A stretch of 64,000 bases of DNA from assembly GCA_023150615.1 (NCBI GenBank), contig JAKLKO010000002.1, positions 124,001-188,000 of the forward strand, in the 5' to 3' direction. Within the stretch, counting starts at the first letter, position 1. Each line of letters begins with the position of its first letter. The DNA is from Phycisphaerae bacterium. GTDB taxonomy: Bacteria; Planctomycetota; Phycisphaerae; UBA1845; UTPLA1. Below the pieces are notes generated by a model. The model was not told where the DNA came from and ran no database searches. It saw only the letters and a program-made list of their open reading frames with translations. Positions 8,836-19,430 of this stretch are shown one piece after another. A program made the position numbers and the translations under genes.

Positions 8836-8961
8836 TCACATCTGCTTGTTCTTGTAGAGCTTGTAGGCGACCAGAACGATGATCAGCAATCCGAGCAGGA
8901 TCCCGTTCCGCAGATTCAAGATCGCACTCTCTTGCGCGAGCACGTCCAGCAACAGGTTCAT
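8836..8961 (-). CDS. 41-residue single-span membrane protein
   Basis: This small gene has a good start context: GGAGGAG ten bases before the ATG (8961) and a TTGACA-N17-TACGAC promoter upstream (9057-9029). The product has a short polar N-terminus (MNLLLDVLAQESAILNLRN), one span GILLGLLIIVLVAYKLY and a basic tail KNKQM, so the C-terminus should be cytoplasmic. The function is unknown. Its size, topology and private promoter resemble bacterial regulatory micro-proteins that bind larger membrane complexes, but that is inference. It diverges from hutH. Confidence 0.62.
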   Translation of the reverse strand: MNLLLDVLAQESAILNLRNGILLGLLIIVLVAYKLYKNKQM

Positions 8962-9028
8962 GGGGCCGACTCCTCCACGCGAACTGACGACCACGTAGAG
9001 CGAAGCGCGCCGCTTCCACTCGCGCGTT

Positions 9029-9057
9029 GTCGTATCAACGCTGCGCGGGCCTGTCAA
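9029..9057 (-). promoter_or_regulatory. Promoter of the 41-residue membrane protein gene
   Basis: On the minus strand TTGACA (9057-9052) is followed after 17 bp by TACGAC (9034-9029). The -35 is a perfect consensus hexamer. Predicted transcription start is near 9022, giving a leader of about 60 bases that contains GGAGGAG. Confidence 0.55.
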
Positions 9058-9097
9058 CCCCCCGGACGGACCCTGCGGCGCAGCCCGTCCGGCCCCG

Positions 9098-9103
9098 TAT
9101 AAT
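9098..9103 (+). promoter_or_regulatory. -10 element TATAAT placed for a leaderless hutH transcript
   Basis: A perfect TATAAT ends 7 bases before the ATG at 9111. Transcription starting 7-8 bases after a -10 would begin at the start codon itself. No clear -35 is seen. No Shine-Dalgarno sequence precedes either ATG 9111 or ATG 9102. Confidence 0.55.
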
Positions 9104-9110
9104 GCGGCCC

Positions 9111-10652
9111 ATGGCTCTCGGTCAGGATCTGCGCGCGTCGATCTCCATTGGAGACCGCCCGATCGGTATGGACGAACTGCGCCGCGCGTGGGCCCGTCCA
9201 CTGCGCGTTCAGCTGTCGCAGGCGGTGCGGACCCGGATCGGCGAGAGCCGACGCATCCTCGATCGCCTCGCCTCCGGACCGGACGCGGTCTACGGCGTCA
9301 ACACGGGTGTCGGGCAGCTCTGCCGGCAGCGGATTCCGCAGGACCAGCTCGCGCGGTTGCAGCACAATCTGATCGTCTCGCACGCCGTCGGCGTCGGTCC
9401 GCCGATGCCCGCCGAACTGGTCCGCTGGATGATCTGGTTCAAGCTGGAGGCCCTCGCGCGTGGATTCAGCGGCATTCAGCCCACCGTCACCGAGTGCCTG
9501 TGCGCGTTGCTCAACGCCGACTGCCTGCCGGTCGTCCCGAATCGCGGCTCGCTCGGCGCCAGCGGCGACCTTGCACCGCTCGCGCACCTGGCGCTGCCCC
9601 TCATCGGGCTGGGCGCCGCCTCGTTCGAGGGAGCCGTGCTACCCGGCGCGGAGGCGCTCCGCCGAGCAGGGATCCAACCCGTTTCGCTCGGCCCCAAGGA
9701 TGGTTTGGCGCTGATCAACGGCACGCAGTTCATGACCGCTTACGCCGCGGCCATCGCGGTTCGAGCCGCGAAGCTCGCTCGACTGGCCGACGTCGCGGCC
9801 GCCATGTCGCTCGAGGCTTTGCGCGGAAGCGTCCGGCCGTTTGACCAGGCGCTGATTGAGCTGCGGCCGCATCCCGGCGCGCTGGCCGTCGCGGAAAACA
9901 TCCGCTCCATGATGCGCGACAGCCAGATCGTCCCGAGCCACGCGAATTGCGGAAAGGTGCAGGACCCGTATTCGCTCCGGTGCGTCCCGCAGGTCCACGG
10001 CGCGTGCCGGGATGCCCTCACGCACGCAACCGATACCGTCCTTCGCGAGATCAACTCCGTGACGGACAACCCGGTCATCTTCGAATCCGGTGCCGTCTCG
10101 GGCGGGAACTTTCACGGCGAGCCGATCGCCCTCGTCACCGATTATCTCGCGATGGCCCTCACCGAATGGGGCAATGTCTCCGAACGACGGACCTACCTTC
10201 TTCTCTCCGGCCATGACGGCCTGCCCACTCTGCTTCTGCGCGACACCGGGATCAACAGCGGCTTGATGCTTCCGCAGTACACCGCGGCCGCGCTGCTCAA
10301 CGAATGCAAAGTCCTCAGCCACCCGGCCGCCACGGACTCCATCCCAACATCGCTCGGCCAGGAGGACCACGTCAGCATGGGTGCTCAGTCGGTCCTTAAG
10401 TGCTGGCAGATCATCGAGAACGCGGAGACGATTCTCGCGGTGGAGCTGTTTTGCGCTGCGCAGGCGCTCGACTTCCGGGCGCCGCTCCGCGCCGGACGCG
10501 GACCCGCGGCCGCGCACGAGTGCCTGCGGCGACACGTCTCGCACGCCGATACCGATCGTGTCTTCGGCGATGATCTGCGCACCGTGCTGAGGCTCGTCCA
10601 GTCCGACGAAATACTGGACGCCGTCGAGGCCGCCGTCGGGACGCTTCACTAG
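9111..10652 (+). CDS. hutH: Histidine ammonia-lyase (HutH)
   Basis: The enzyme converts L-histidine to urocanate and ammonia, the first step of histidine degradation. The 513-residue product carries YGVNTGVG near the N-terminus (catalytic Tyr region) and [14 protein letters not shown], whose Ala-Ser-Gly (150-152) cyclises to the MIO electrophile. It also has the [12 protein letters not shown] and [11 protein letters not shown] signatures of the aromatic amino acid lyase family. Histidine rather than phenylalanine or tyrosine specificity is inferred from the adjacent urocanase gene, 56 bp downstream. The frame is open upstream, but ATG 9111 (or 9102) directly after TATAAT is the likely start. 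hutI and hutG are not in the window. Confidence 0.93.
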   Translation: MALGQDLRASISIGDRPIGMDELRRAWARPLRVQLSQAVRTRIGESRRILDRLASGPDAVYGVNTGVGQLCRQRIPQDQLARLQHNLIVSHAVGVGPPMPAELVRWMIWFKLEALARGFSGIQPTVTECLCALLNADCLPVVPNRGSLGASGDLAPLAHLALPLIGLGAASFEGAVLPGAEALRRAGIQPVSLGPKDGLALINGTQFMTAYAAAIAVRAAKLARLADVAAAMSLEALRGSVRPFDQALIELRPHPGALAVAENIRSMMRDSQIVPSHANCGKVQDPYSLRCVPQVHGACRDALTHATDTVLREINSVTDNPVIFESGAVSGGNFHGEPIALVTDYLAMALTEWGNVSERRTYLLLSGHDGLPTLLLRDTGINSGLMLPQYTAAALLNECKVLSHPAATDSIPTSLGQEDHVSMGAQSVLKCWQIIENAETILAVELFCAAQALDFRAPLRAGRGPAAAHECLRRHVSHADTDRVFGDDLRTVLRLVQSDEILDAVEAAVGTLH

Positions 10653-10708
10653 GATCGGGCAAAACGTCGAGGCACGCGCCGCGCGAGGATTCCGAGGAGG
10701 TGTCGATC

Positions 10709-12385
<1,677 letters not shown>

Positions 12386-12418
12386 GGCGCTCCGGCTGGA
12401 CCTGCGATCAAGTCCGGA

Positions 12419-12448
12419 CTGGCAAAACGAGCGTCGGCGGGCTAGAAA
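12419..12448 (+). promoter_or_regulatory. Probable promoter of the yceI-like gene
   Basis: CTGGCA (12419-12424) and TAGAAA (12443-12448) are 18 bp apart. The predicted transcript starts near 12455 and has a ~65-base leader carrying AAAGGAG before the ATG at 12520. The match is moderate. Confidence 0.4.
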
Positions 12449-12519
12449 ACACGCATGGGCGCCGCCGCGTCGGGCCGGTGCGGCGGGAGACGGACAACCT
12501 CTTCGAAAGGAGCACGTTC

Positions 12520-13113
12520 ATGCGGACTGCAAACTCCGTTCTGTTAGCGGGTATCGCCGCGACGACGCTTCTCGTGGGAAGTCCGGCGGCGCACGCCGAG
12601 GCCGGCGAGTACTCGATCGACGCGTCGCACTCGGCCGTGCTCTTCAAGATCCGCCATCTGGAAACGAGCTGGTTCTACGGGCGATTCAACCATTTCTCCG
12701 GAAAAATCTCGTTCGATGAGCAGAAGCCGGAGGAAATGACGATTGGCGTGACGGTCAAGGCCGCCAGCATCGACACCGGCAATACCAAGCGCGACCTGCA
12801 CCTCAAGAGCCCGGACTTCTTCAACGCCAAGCAATTCCCCAAGATCACGTTCAAGAGCCAAAAGGTGAAGCGTGCAAGTGAAGGGAACAAGACCTATGAG
12901 GTCTCCGGCGAGCTCACGCTGCACGGCGTCACAAAGAACATCACCGTCCAATTGACCCACGTCGGCTCCGGCAAGGGCATGTCGGGTGGAAAGCTCGTCG
13001 GCTTCCATACCAACTTCACCATCAAGCGCAGCGACTTCGGCATGGGCTATATGCAAAAGGGACTCGGCGACGACGTCGAAATTACGGTCTCGCTGGAAGC
13101 CGTCCAGAAATAG
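12520..13113 (+). CDS. YceI-family periplasmic lipid-binding protein
   Basis: YceI proteins are single-domain lipocalin-like beta barrels that bind isoprenoid-type lipids in the periplasm. The 197-residue product has a signal peptide (MRTANSVLLAGIAATTLLVG, cleavage after AHA). The YceI domain follows: YSIDASHSAVLFKIRHLETS, FNHFSGKISFDEQ, DLHLKSPDFFNAKQFPKITF, the GELTLHGVTKNI motif and DFGMGYMQKGLGDDVEI. AAAGGAG lies 9 bases before ATG 12520 and settles the start; the frame is open from 12478. The ligand is unknown. It appears monocistronic. Confidence 0.92.
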   Translation: MRTANSVLLAGIAATTLLVGSPAAHAEAGEYSIDASHSAVLFKIRHLETSWFYGRFNHFSGKISFDEQKPEEMTIGVTVKAASIDTGNTKRDLHLKSPDFFNAKQFPKITFKSQKVKRASEGNKTYEVSGELTLHGVTKNITVQLTHVGSGKGMSGGKLVGFHTNFTIKRSDFGMGYMQKGLGDDVEITVSLEAVQK

Positions 13114-13136
13114 CCCGCGCCGTCGTTTGAACGCCC

Positions 13137-13164
13137 CCGCACGCGCGCCAGAATCGCGGGCTTG
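13137..13164 (+). promoter_or_regulatory. Probable promoter of the polytopic membrane protein gene
   Basis: TTGAAC (13137-13142) and CAGAAT (13159-13164) are 16 bp apart. The predicted start near 13171 leaves an ~11-base leader before the GTG at 13182. Confidence 0.4.
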
Positions 13165-13181
13165 GCTGGTGGAGCCGACGC

Positions 13182-14072
13182 GTGGCAATTCCCGTATTGC
13201 TGTTCAACGCGGTGGCCCCGTTCCTTGGGGTCATCGCGGTGCTTTCATTCGCGCGCTGGTCGGCGCGAGGCCGCGGAACGAGTCCGGACCTGCCCGCATG
13301 GAGCGGTCCGGTCGCGCTCACCCTGGCTTTCGTGGCTACGTTCGGAGGGCTGCTGGAATGGCCCGCGATTCCGCCCGTCGAGTCGTGGCAGTGGCTGGTG
13401 TTCCTTGTTCCAGCGGCCGGGGCGTGGGGCATTGTCGACGCAGTCCTTCGTTCGGCGTTCTGGAGTCGAGCCCTAATCGAAATCGGCCTCCTCGCACTGG
13501 CCGCGTGGCTGCTCGTGCCCGAGTGGTTCGAGTCACGCTTCATTGCGGTGGCCGTGCTCGCGTCCGCGACTTTTGTCATGACGGTCGCCCATCGCGCGGC
13601 GTGTCCATCCTCCGCGCCCGCTGCCGTGCCGCTCGCCTGCGCGCTCACATTCATCGGAACGGCCGTCCTCCTTGAACGCTCCGCAAACGCCAAGCTCGCG
13701 CAGCTCGCCGGGTCGCTCACCGTCGCACTCCTCGCCGCGACGGCCTTCGCCGCCTGGACACGGCGTTCGGTGCTGACGGCATCCTCCGCGCCGCTCCTCG
13801 CGTTTGCCCTCGCCGGGCTGCTGTTCAACGGCCATGCAAACGACTACGCCAACGTGCCGCTCTGGAGCTTCGTGCTGATCGCATCGGTTCCGCTCGTCCT
13901 GGCCGCTTTGCGAGTGGTACTGACCCGTGCCGGGCTTCGCCCGTTCTCGACGGCGTCTTCGATGTTGCTGGCCGTCGTCCTCATCCTTTCGACCGCGGTC
14001 TGCGGCGCCGTATTATCAAGCGCCGATGCGCCGCTCGAAGCCGACGATGCCGCCTACACGACGACCGAGTGA
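13182..14072 (+). CDS. Polytopic membrane protein, function unknown
   Basis: The 296-residue product begins with GTG and contains about eight hydrophobic segments (for example VLLFNAVAPFLGVIAVLSF, VALTLAFVATFGGLLEW, WLVFLVPAAGAWGIVDAVL, SFVLIASVPLVLAALRVVL, SMLLAVVLILSTAVCGAVL). The last span is followed by a short acidic tail. No conserved motif is recognised, and charged residues within spans are rare. Its 3' end overlaps the start of the next gene by 47 bp in another frame, and a TATTAT lies inside the overlap. Confidence 0.7.
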   Translation: MAIPVLLFNAVAPFLGVIAVLSFARWSARGRGTSPDLPAWSGPVALTLAFVATFGGLLEWPAIPPVESWQWLVFLVPAAGAWGIVDAVLRSAFWSRALIEIGLLALAAWLLVPEWFESRFIAVAVLASATFVMTVAHRAACPSSAPAAVPLACALTFIGTAVLLERSANAKLAQLAGSLTVALLAATAFAAWTRRSVLTASSAPLLAFALAGLLFNGHANDYANVPLWSFVLIASVPLVLAALRVVLTRAGLRPFSTASSMLLAVVLILSTAVCGAVLSSADAPLEADDAAYTTTE

Positions 14073-14934
14073 CGCAGTTCGCGCTCTCTTACTCGCGGGA
14101 GCGGCGTCATTGCTTGCGACCTTCGTCGCTGGCTGCGCCTGTCCGACGCCGCGCTCGGAAGGCCCGAACGACTCGCCGGCGACCGACGTCGCGATTCGCT
14201 CGCAGGCGCACACGACCTTCGACTCCGTCGTGTACTACAAGCCCGCCGAGGACCTCGATCCCGGCGAGCTGCTCACCTACGCGCCGCTGATCGTCTGGGA
14301 GTCGCCAGCGGCCGGGCGGCTCGCTGCCGACGGGCGTCCGCCCGTGCTGTGGGCCGATGAATCGACGACCGTGATCCACGGCCGTGCGCTTCGGCAAGTC
14401 GCCTACGTCTGGAGAATCGAATCGGCGTCGGTTGCCGAGTCACCTGACGCGGGACGAATCGGCGGCGTGCGGTTGACGCTCGATGAACATGGTCATCCGA
14501 TCGTCTGGGAGGCGATCGACGCCGGCTCCGCGGCCTCAAAGCTGTTCGTCGCGGCCTCGCTCGAACGGGCGGCCGCGGAAGGGTTCGGACCGCCGCTTCC
14601 GGGACGCGCCTTTTCGATCGAGCGATCGCGAGACGATGCCGGCTCGGCAATCGTCGTCCGCATCCTCGACGATGGACCCGTGCCGATGGGTCCGTGGGTC
14701 TATCTCGATCGCAACGGCCACGTCACCACCGTGCTCTGCCGCTGCATGCCGTCCCAGTTTTCGCGCGCAGAATCGACTGTGACATATCGAATCCGGCCGC
14801 TCCGCGGCCGGGACGACGGTCCGTTGTCAGCTCCCGGCGTGCGCGACTTTCTGGGGCGTCGCCGCGCAGGATCGTCGCTCGCGCATTTGTTGCGATGGCC
14901 CGACGTTTCGCGCAAGAGTCCGAATCGAAGATAG
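14026..14934 (+). CDS. Putative lipoprotein, function unknown
   Basis: The 302-residue product has a lipoprotein signal, AVRALLLAGAASLLATFVAG followed by Cys. The ATG at 14026 overlaps the previous gene by 47 bp; ATG 14047 is an in-frame alternative. The mature part holds paired beta-rich segments (VVYYKPAEDLDPGELLTYAP, VAYVWRIESAS, GVRLTLDEHGHPIVWEAI, PWVYLDRNGHVTTVLCRCMP). The CRC motif near the end of the conserved part could bind metal or form a disulfide. A TATTAT sits 9 bases upstream of ATG 14026. I do not recognise the family. It converges with the heparinase-like gene, with 13 bp between the stops. Confidence 0.68.
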   Translation: MRRSKPTMPPTRRPSDAVRALLLAGAASLLATFVAGCACPTPRSEGPNDSPATDVAIRSQAHTTFDSVVYYKPAEDLDPGELLTYAPLIVWESPAAGRLAADGRPPVLWADESTTVIHGRALRQVAYVWRIESASVAESPDAGRIGGVRLTLDEHGHPIVWEAIDAGSAASKLFVAASLERAAAEGFGPPLPGRAFSIERSRDDAGSAIVVRILDDGPVPMGPWVYLDRNGHVTTVLCRCMPSQFSRAESTVTYRIRPLRGRDDGPLSAPGVRDFLGRRRAGSSLAHLLRWPDVSRKSPNRR

Positions 14935-14947
14935 TGCGGCGGTCCGG

Positions 14948-17293
14948 CTATTCCGTCGGAATCGGACGATCCGCTTCGATCTGCGTCGGGATCGGTCGAC
15001 GGATCGCGTCGTCCTGCCCGGCGTCGTGAACCTCGACGAATCCGGCCGCCGGCTCGTACGGATTCACGACGATCGTATAGCGCCGCGCTCTCAGGATCGT
15101 TCGCAGCGCAATCGTCTCACCGCGACGCTCGAACTCCAGTTTCGGCGGCGACTCCTGTCGGCGATCGCATGGATACAGCGCGTGAACGAAAACGAGACTC
15201 GTCGAGTCATCGACCGCCTCGACTTCAATCCGGCCCCAGCTCGACCCCGATCCGAACGCATCGCCGAGCGTTGCCGGTTGTCCGAGGCGATACCACGCGT
15301 TGGCCCCGTCCTTCATCGGGGCCGGAGAGAGCCAGTACTCGAACCCGCGCGGACTCCCGCCGATGTATGGCCGACCCTGAAATGACCCTCGCGGAATCCG
15401 CTGTACGTCGGCCGGTCCGCCGATGAGATGGACCCGGTTCTTGGCCGGGCTGATGACGCGAAGGTACAGTCGTCCGTCCCCGTCGTCGCACGACAGCCAG
15501 TTCGCGAGATTTGGAAACACCCATGTCCCCGCCGTTGCGCCCTCGGCTCGACGCCGCAGCGCCGGGTCCAGCGCCTCGCCGTCGATTCGCGGTGCACTGG
15601 GCACGTGCAGCAGCCAACTCGTCCGCACCTCCGCGGACGCGCGCTCGATCCGATCGATCACGAGCACGAGTCCGTCCTGTATGAACAACACACCGCGGTC
15701 GAACACCAGCGCCATCTGCGGCGAATACGCCTTCGCGATGTCCGCCAGCGCGTAGCTGAAGAGCTCGTTCGTGCCGAACGCCAGCAGCCGGCCCGTGATA
15801 CGCTGCGACGCCAACTCCGCCGATTCGACGCCCGTCGGCAGGGGAGGCGGCGATCGCTGATTCCCGACCCGGATCCAATTCTCGCCGATCCGCCGCGCGG
15901 TTTCGCGCGGACCGACCATCGTGACGCAGTTGTGCGCCAACGTCGATGCCGCATACAGATCGAAATCCGACGGCGTATCGCCGATGTTTTGTTCGCCCCC
16001 GCGCGGCCGAATGGCCTCGAGCGCCACGTCGTCCCCACTGTCGATGGCAAGTCGGCCCTTCCGTACGATCTGGAACTGGCCCGTGTCGAGGTGCTGGCGC
16101 GCGACGTCGAACGACTGTCCCGCATCAAACGCCACCAGCGTCGCACCGATGCCCCAGTCGCCGCGCATCAGCACCCACTGATTGCCAAGTCGCCGCGCCA
16201 GCGGCAGGCGCTCTCGATGTGCCGGACGGATGCTCGGATCGCCGTGAATGATCCGCAGCATCGCGCGAACCGCGCGTCGGATCGGCGAAACGTCGGTCTC
16301 GGACGGAATCGCTGCGAAGTACGCCGCGGCGGGGCTTCCGGTGCGGCGCGCCAACACCTCGGCAATCCCCGCGGCGAACGCCGACGAGCCCGTTCCCGGC
16401 CGCAGCGGCGCCGTGGTCCCGGCATCGTGCAGCAGACCGCTGGTCAGTCCCGGCCACTGCGTGTCCGACCAGAGGTACACGTCGAGCATGTCCCGAAATC
16501 CGGCGGCCAGCTTCGTCCACGCTTCCTCATCGAGCGATTGCCACAGTTCCGCTGCGAACACGATGTCGGACTCGAAATCGCCTCGAATCGCCGGCGTCGG
16601 GGCCGTTCCGCGGAGTCGCTCGGCGATCACCGGCAGGACCCGCGAGAGATAAGCCTTTCCATCGTCGATGACCGCCGTCGCACGTTCCGCGTTCGGCGTA
16701 CCTGCGGGCCATTCGCGACGCGCCGCAAGCGCCGTGGCGAGGTGGCACAGCTTCGGGTGAAAAAGTGCGTGCTCGAACGGCCGGTCGCGCTCGCTCAATC
16801 GGGCAAACGTGGATGACCACCGCTTTGCGACCTGCCGTCGCACCTCTGGCGTCAGCGCGTCGAAGCACCAGTCGAACGCCACCGCGGCGTCGTCGAAGTC
16901 CACGACGTACGACGTCCGCTGCTGCAACGAACGCTCGACGAACTGGCTGTACTTGTCGGAGATGCCCGGCTCGCCGGTCGCAAGGTGCATGAACGCAGCG
17001 GGATACAGGCCGCCCGGCTCCGCCGTCAGGGCCAGGTTCTCGTCGGCGTATTGACGCACGATGCGAAAGTCGGACGCGTGCGTCGCGAAACCGTTGCGCC
17101 CATCGCCCGCGGACGCGCCCCCGATGCGAGTCCCGCAGCGCAGCCGAATGCGGTCAACGTCGATTGTCCGAAGCAGCAGTCGCGGCGCGAAAAACGGCGG
17201 CTCGGCCCGACGACTCGTCGGCGGGGGCGCCTGTGCGAGCGCAACGGTCGCCACGGCCGCAACGAGAAGGCCCGTGCAAGGCAGGTTCGTCAC
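14948..17293 (-). CDS. Secreted heparinase II/III-like (polysaccharide lyase-type) protein
   Basis: The 781-residue product starts at GTG 17293 with a signal peptide (LLVAAVATVALAQA). An all-helical N-terminal part follows to about residue 370 (for example LTPEVRRQVAKRWSSTF, FRDMLDVYLWSDTQWPG). The heparinase II/III-like segment has DTGQFQIVRKGRLAIDSGDD and STLAHNCVTMVGP. The C-terminal third is beta-sandwich-like (LVLVIDRIERASAEVRTSWL). Family members are uronate-polysaccharide lyases using Tyr/His catalysis; the substrate cannot be told here and loss of activity is possible. A TTGGCG-N17-TATATT promoter ends 7 bases before the GTG, which strongly fixes the start and suggests a leaderless mRNA. 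Confidence 0.72.
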   Translation of the reverse strand: MTNLPCTGLLVAAVATVALAQAPPPTSRRAEPPFFAPRLLLRTIDVDRIRLRCGTRIGGASAGDGRNGFATHASDFRIVRQYADENLALTAEPGGLYPAAFMHLATGEPGISDKYSQFVERSLQQRTSYVVDFDDAAVAFDWCFDALTPEVRRQVAKRWSSTFARLSERDRPFEHALFHPKLCHLATALAARREWPAGTPNAERATAVIDDGKAYLSRVLPVIAERLRGTAPTPAIRGDFESDIVFAAELWQSLDEEAWTKLAAGFRDMLDVYLWSDTQWPGLTSGLLHDAGTTAPLRPGTGSSAFAAGIAEVLARRTGSPAAAYFAAIPSETDVSPIRRAVRAMLRIIHGDPSIRPAHRERLPLARRLGNQWVLMRGDWGIGATLVAFDAGQSFDVARQHLDTGQFQIVRKGRLAIDSGDDVALEAIRPRGGEQNIGDTPSDFDLYAASTLAHNCVTMVGPRETARRIGENWIRVGNQRSPPPLPTGVESAELASQRITGRLLAFGTNELFSYALADIAKAYSPQMALVFDRGVLFIQDGLVLVIDRIERASAEVRTSWLLHVPSAPRIDGEALDPALRRRAEGATAGTWVFPNLANWLSCDDGDGRLYLRVISPAKNRVHLIGGPADVQRIPRGSFQGRPYIGGSPRGFEYWLSPAPMKDGANAWYRLGQPATLGDAFGSGSSWGRIEVEAVDDSTSLVFVHALYPCDRRQESPPKLEFERRGETIALRTILRARRYTIVVNPYEPAAGFVEVHDAGQDDAIRRPIPTQIEADRPIPTE

Positions 17294-17300
17294 GGCCGCG

Positions 17301-17329
17301 AATATATCAACCGGCGTTCAGAACGCCAA
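17301..17329 (-). promoter_or_regulatory. Promoter of the heparinase-like gene, leaderless type
   Basis: On the minus strand TTGGCG (17329-17324) and TATATT (17306-17301) are 17 bp apart. The GTG start at 17293 begins 7 bases after the -10, which is where RNA synthesis should begin. No ribosome binding site can exist in such a transcript. Confidence 0.65.
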
Positions 17330-17343
17330 TCGCCGCAAGTGGT

Positions 17344-17372
17344 TTGCCGGGCTGCCGGCGGCGACATAGAAT
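17344..17372 (+). promoter_or_regulatory. Promoter of the first uvrA frame
   Basis: TTGCCG (17344-17349) and TAGAAT (17367-17372) are 17 bp apart. The predicted start near 17379 gives a leader of about 60 bases. No LexA-like palindrome is evident between it and the ATG at 17439. Confidence 0.55.
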
Positions 17373-17438
17373 GCGAAACTCCGCGGTCCGAGGTCTTCCC
17401 GGGAGTGGTCGCGGCAGCGCCGCCGCGCCGTTGTTGTC

Positions 17439-19430
17439 ATGGAACCGACCACGATCGAAATCCGCGGAGCGCGCGAGCACAATCTCCGGAACGTCTCGCT
17501 CTCCCTGCCGCGAAACGCGCTGATCTGCCTCACCGGCGTCTCGGGCAGCGGAAAGAGCTCCCTCGCGTTCGACACGCTCTACGCTGAGGGCCAGCGCCGA
17601 TACGTCGAGTCGCTCTCTTCCTACGCGCGACAGTTCCTCGGGCAGCTTCAGAAGCCCGATTGCGATCAGATCACGGGCCTGTCGCCCGCCATCGCCATTC
17701 AACAGAAGACCAGCGGCTGGAACCCGCGTTCGACCGTCGGCACCGTCACGGGCCTCTACGACTTCCTGCGCGTCCTCTACGCCCGCGTCGGCGTGCAGCA
17801 TTGCACTCGCTGCCATCGCCCGATCTCCGCGCAGTCCCGCGAGCAGATCATCGCCGCGATCCTGCAGCAGTTCCCGGCCGTCGCCGGCGGCGATCGCGGT
17901 CGGCGTCTGATCGTCCTCGCGCCGGTGGCCCGCGCGCAAAAGGGCGAATTCCGCGAGCTGTTCGAGGACATGGTCCGCGGCGGGCATGTCCGGGCCCGCG
18001 TCGATGGTCGAATTGTCGAGCTCCGCAGCGACCTGGCGCTCGAAAAGAACAAACGTCACGACATCGAGATCGTCATCGATCGGCTCGTCCTGCACGAAGG
18101 CGAGCGCCATCGAATCGCCGAAGCCGTCGACAACGCCCTGCGCCTCGGCGAAGGCACGCTGATCGTTGCCGAGGCGGATTCAGCCACCGAACACAAACCG
18201 CGCGAGATGATCTTTTCCTCGAGATTCGCCTGCGCCCGCTGCGGGCTCTCCTTTGAGCCGCCGTCCCCGCAACTGTTCTCGTTCAATTCGCCGACCGGAA
18301 TGTGCCTGACCTGCGATGGCCTCGGCGAACGCATTGACTTCGATCCGGACCTGCTCGTTCCCGATCCGTCTCTGAACTTCTACGCGCCCTGCGTCGCACC
18401 GCTGCGACATCCGCCCGGCCGCTGGCGGCGGCACATTTACGACGGCGTCGCGCGACACCTCGGGGTCGACCTGCGCAAGGCGTGGAAGGATCTGCCCGAG
18501 TCCGCCCGTCGCGCTCTGCTCTACGGCACCGGCGATGCGCACATCACATTCGAGTGGTTCGGCTCCGGCGGACGCTGGAAACACGGCGGGACCTTCGAAG
18601 GTGTGATCGCGGAACTGCACGACAAGTACCGCAAGGCGAAGGCGGCCTTCGTGCGGGAATACTACGAAAAATACATGCGCCGCGGGCCGTGCCCCGCCTG
18701 CCACGGCGCCCGACTCAATCCGCAGGCGCGCGAAGTTCGGATTCCGATCTCGCCGACCGCGACCGACCGGGCGATTCGCTCGCGGCGATTCGGCGCCGGC
18801 GGCCCGAACATCCACGAACTTGGCTCCCTGCCGGTCGATGCGCTCGCAACCGCGATCGCGCGGCTCCGACTCTCGGCCGTCCAGCAGCTCATTGTCGCCG
18901 ATGCGCTCAAGGAGATCCGCACGCGCCTCGACTTCCTGCTCGATGTCGGGCTTGACTACCTCACGCTCAACCGAACGGCGCCGACGCTCTCCGGCGGAGA
19001 GAGCCAACGCATCCGCCTCGCCGGCCAGATCGGCAGCGGACTCACCGGTGTCCTCTACGTCCTCGACGAGCCCAGCGTCGGCCTCCACGCCCGCGACAAC
19101 CTGCGGCTGCTCGAATCGCTCCGACGCCTTCGCGACATGGGCAACACCGTCGTTGTCGTTGAGCATGACGAGGAGACGATGCGCGCCGCCGACCGGCTCA
19201 TTGACTTCGGCCCCGGGCCCGGCGTTCGTGGCGGCCAGATCGTCGCCGAAGGGTCGGCGGCCGACGTTAGTCGGAATCCCGCCTCGCTCACCGGCGACTA
19301 CCTCGCCGGCCGCAAGCGCATCGAGGTTCCGAAGATCCGGCGGCCCGTTGGACCGCCGCCGCTGACCGCGCCCGGTACGAAGTCATCGTCGCGTCGTGGA
19401 ATCCGCAGGCCGGGGGGGTCGCGCAAGTGA
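17439..19430 (+). CDS. uvrA: UvrA excinuclease subunit, first ATPase half of a duplicated UvrA
   Basis: UvrA is the damage-recognition ATPase of nucleotide excision repair. This 663-residue frame matches only the N-terminal half: IEIRGAREHNLRNVSLSLPR, Walker A GVSGSGKSS (33-41), AEGQRRYVESLSSYARQFLG, a small CxxC site (CTRC), the first zinc module (CARC ... CLTC), CPACHGARL, the ABC signature LSGGESQRIRLA and Walker B VLYVLDEPSVGLH. It ends just where the second half should begin, after a basic tail. The stop overlaps the GTG of the next frame by 4 bp (GTGA), and a run of seven G lies at 19412-19418. Either the subunit is truly split or the frames are joined by a frameshift or sequence error. 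Confidence 0.93.
   Translation: MEPTTIEIRGAREHNLRNVSLSLPRNALICLTGVSGSGKSSLAFDTLYAEGQRRYVESLSSYARQFLGQLQKPDCDQITGLSPAIAIQQKTSGWNPRSTVGTVTGLYDFLRVLYARVGVQHCTRCHRPISAQSREQIIAAILQQFPAVAGGDRGRRLIVLAPVARAQKGEFRELFEDMVRGGHVRARVDGRIVELRSDLALEKNKRHDIEIVIDRLVLHEGERHRIAEAVDNALRLGEGTLIVAEADSATEHKPREMIFSSRFACARCGLSFEPPSPQLFSFNSPTGMCLTCDGLGERIDFDPDLLVPDPSLNFYAPCVAPLRHPPGRWRRHIYDGVARHLGVDLRKAWKDLPESARRALLYGTGDAHITFEWFGSGGRWKHGGTFEGVIAELHDKYRKAKAAFVREYYEKYMRRGPCPACHGARLNPQAREVRIPISPTATDRAIRSRRFGAGGPNIHELGSLPVDALATAIARLRLSAVQQLIVADALKEIRTRLDFLLDVGLDYLTLNRTAPTLSGGESQRIRLAGQIGSGLTGVLYVLDEPSVGLHARDNLRLLESLRRLRDMGNTVVVVEHDEETMRAADRLIDFGPGPGVRGGQIVAEGSAADVSRNPASLTGDYLAGRKRIEVPKIRRPVGPPPLTAPGTKSSSRRGIRRPGGSRK
19412..19418 (+). 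other. Run of seven G at the uvrA frame junction, possible slippage site
   Basis: In the first frame the run is read as part of CCG GGG GGG TCG, ten bases before the stop codon. A -1 shift here continues directly in the second frame (GTC GCG CAA GTG ACG) and would fuse both products. The same outcome would follow if the true sequence had one more or two fewer G. Confidence 0.4.
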
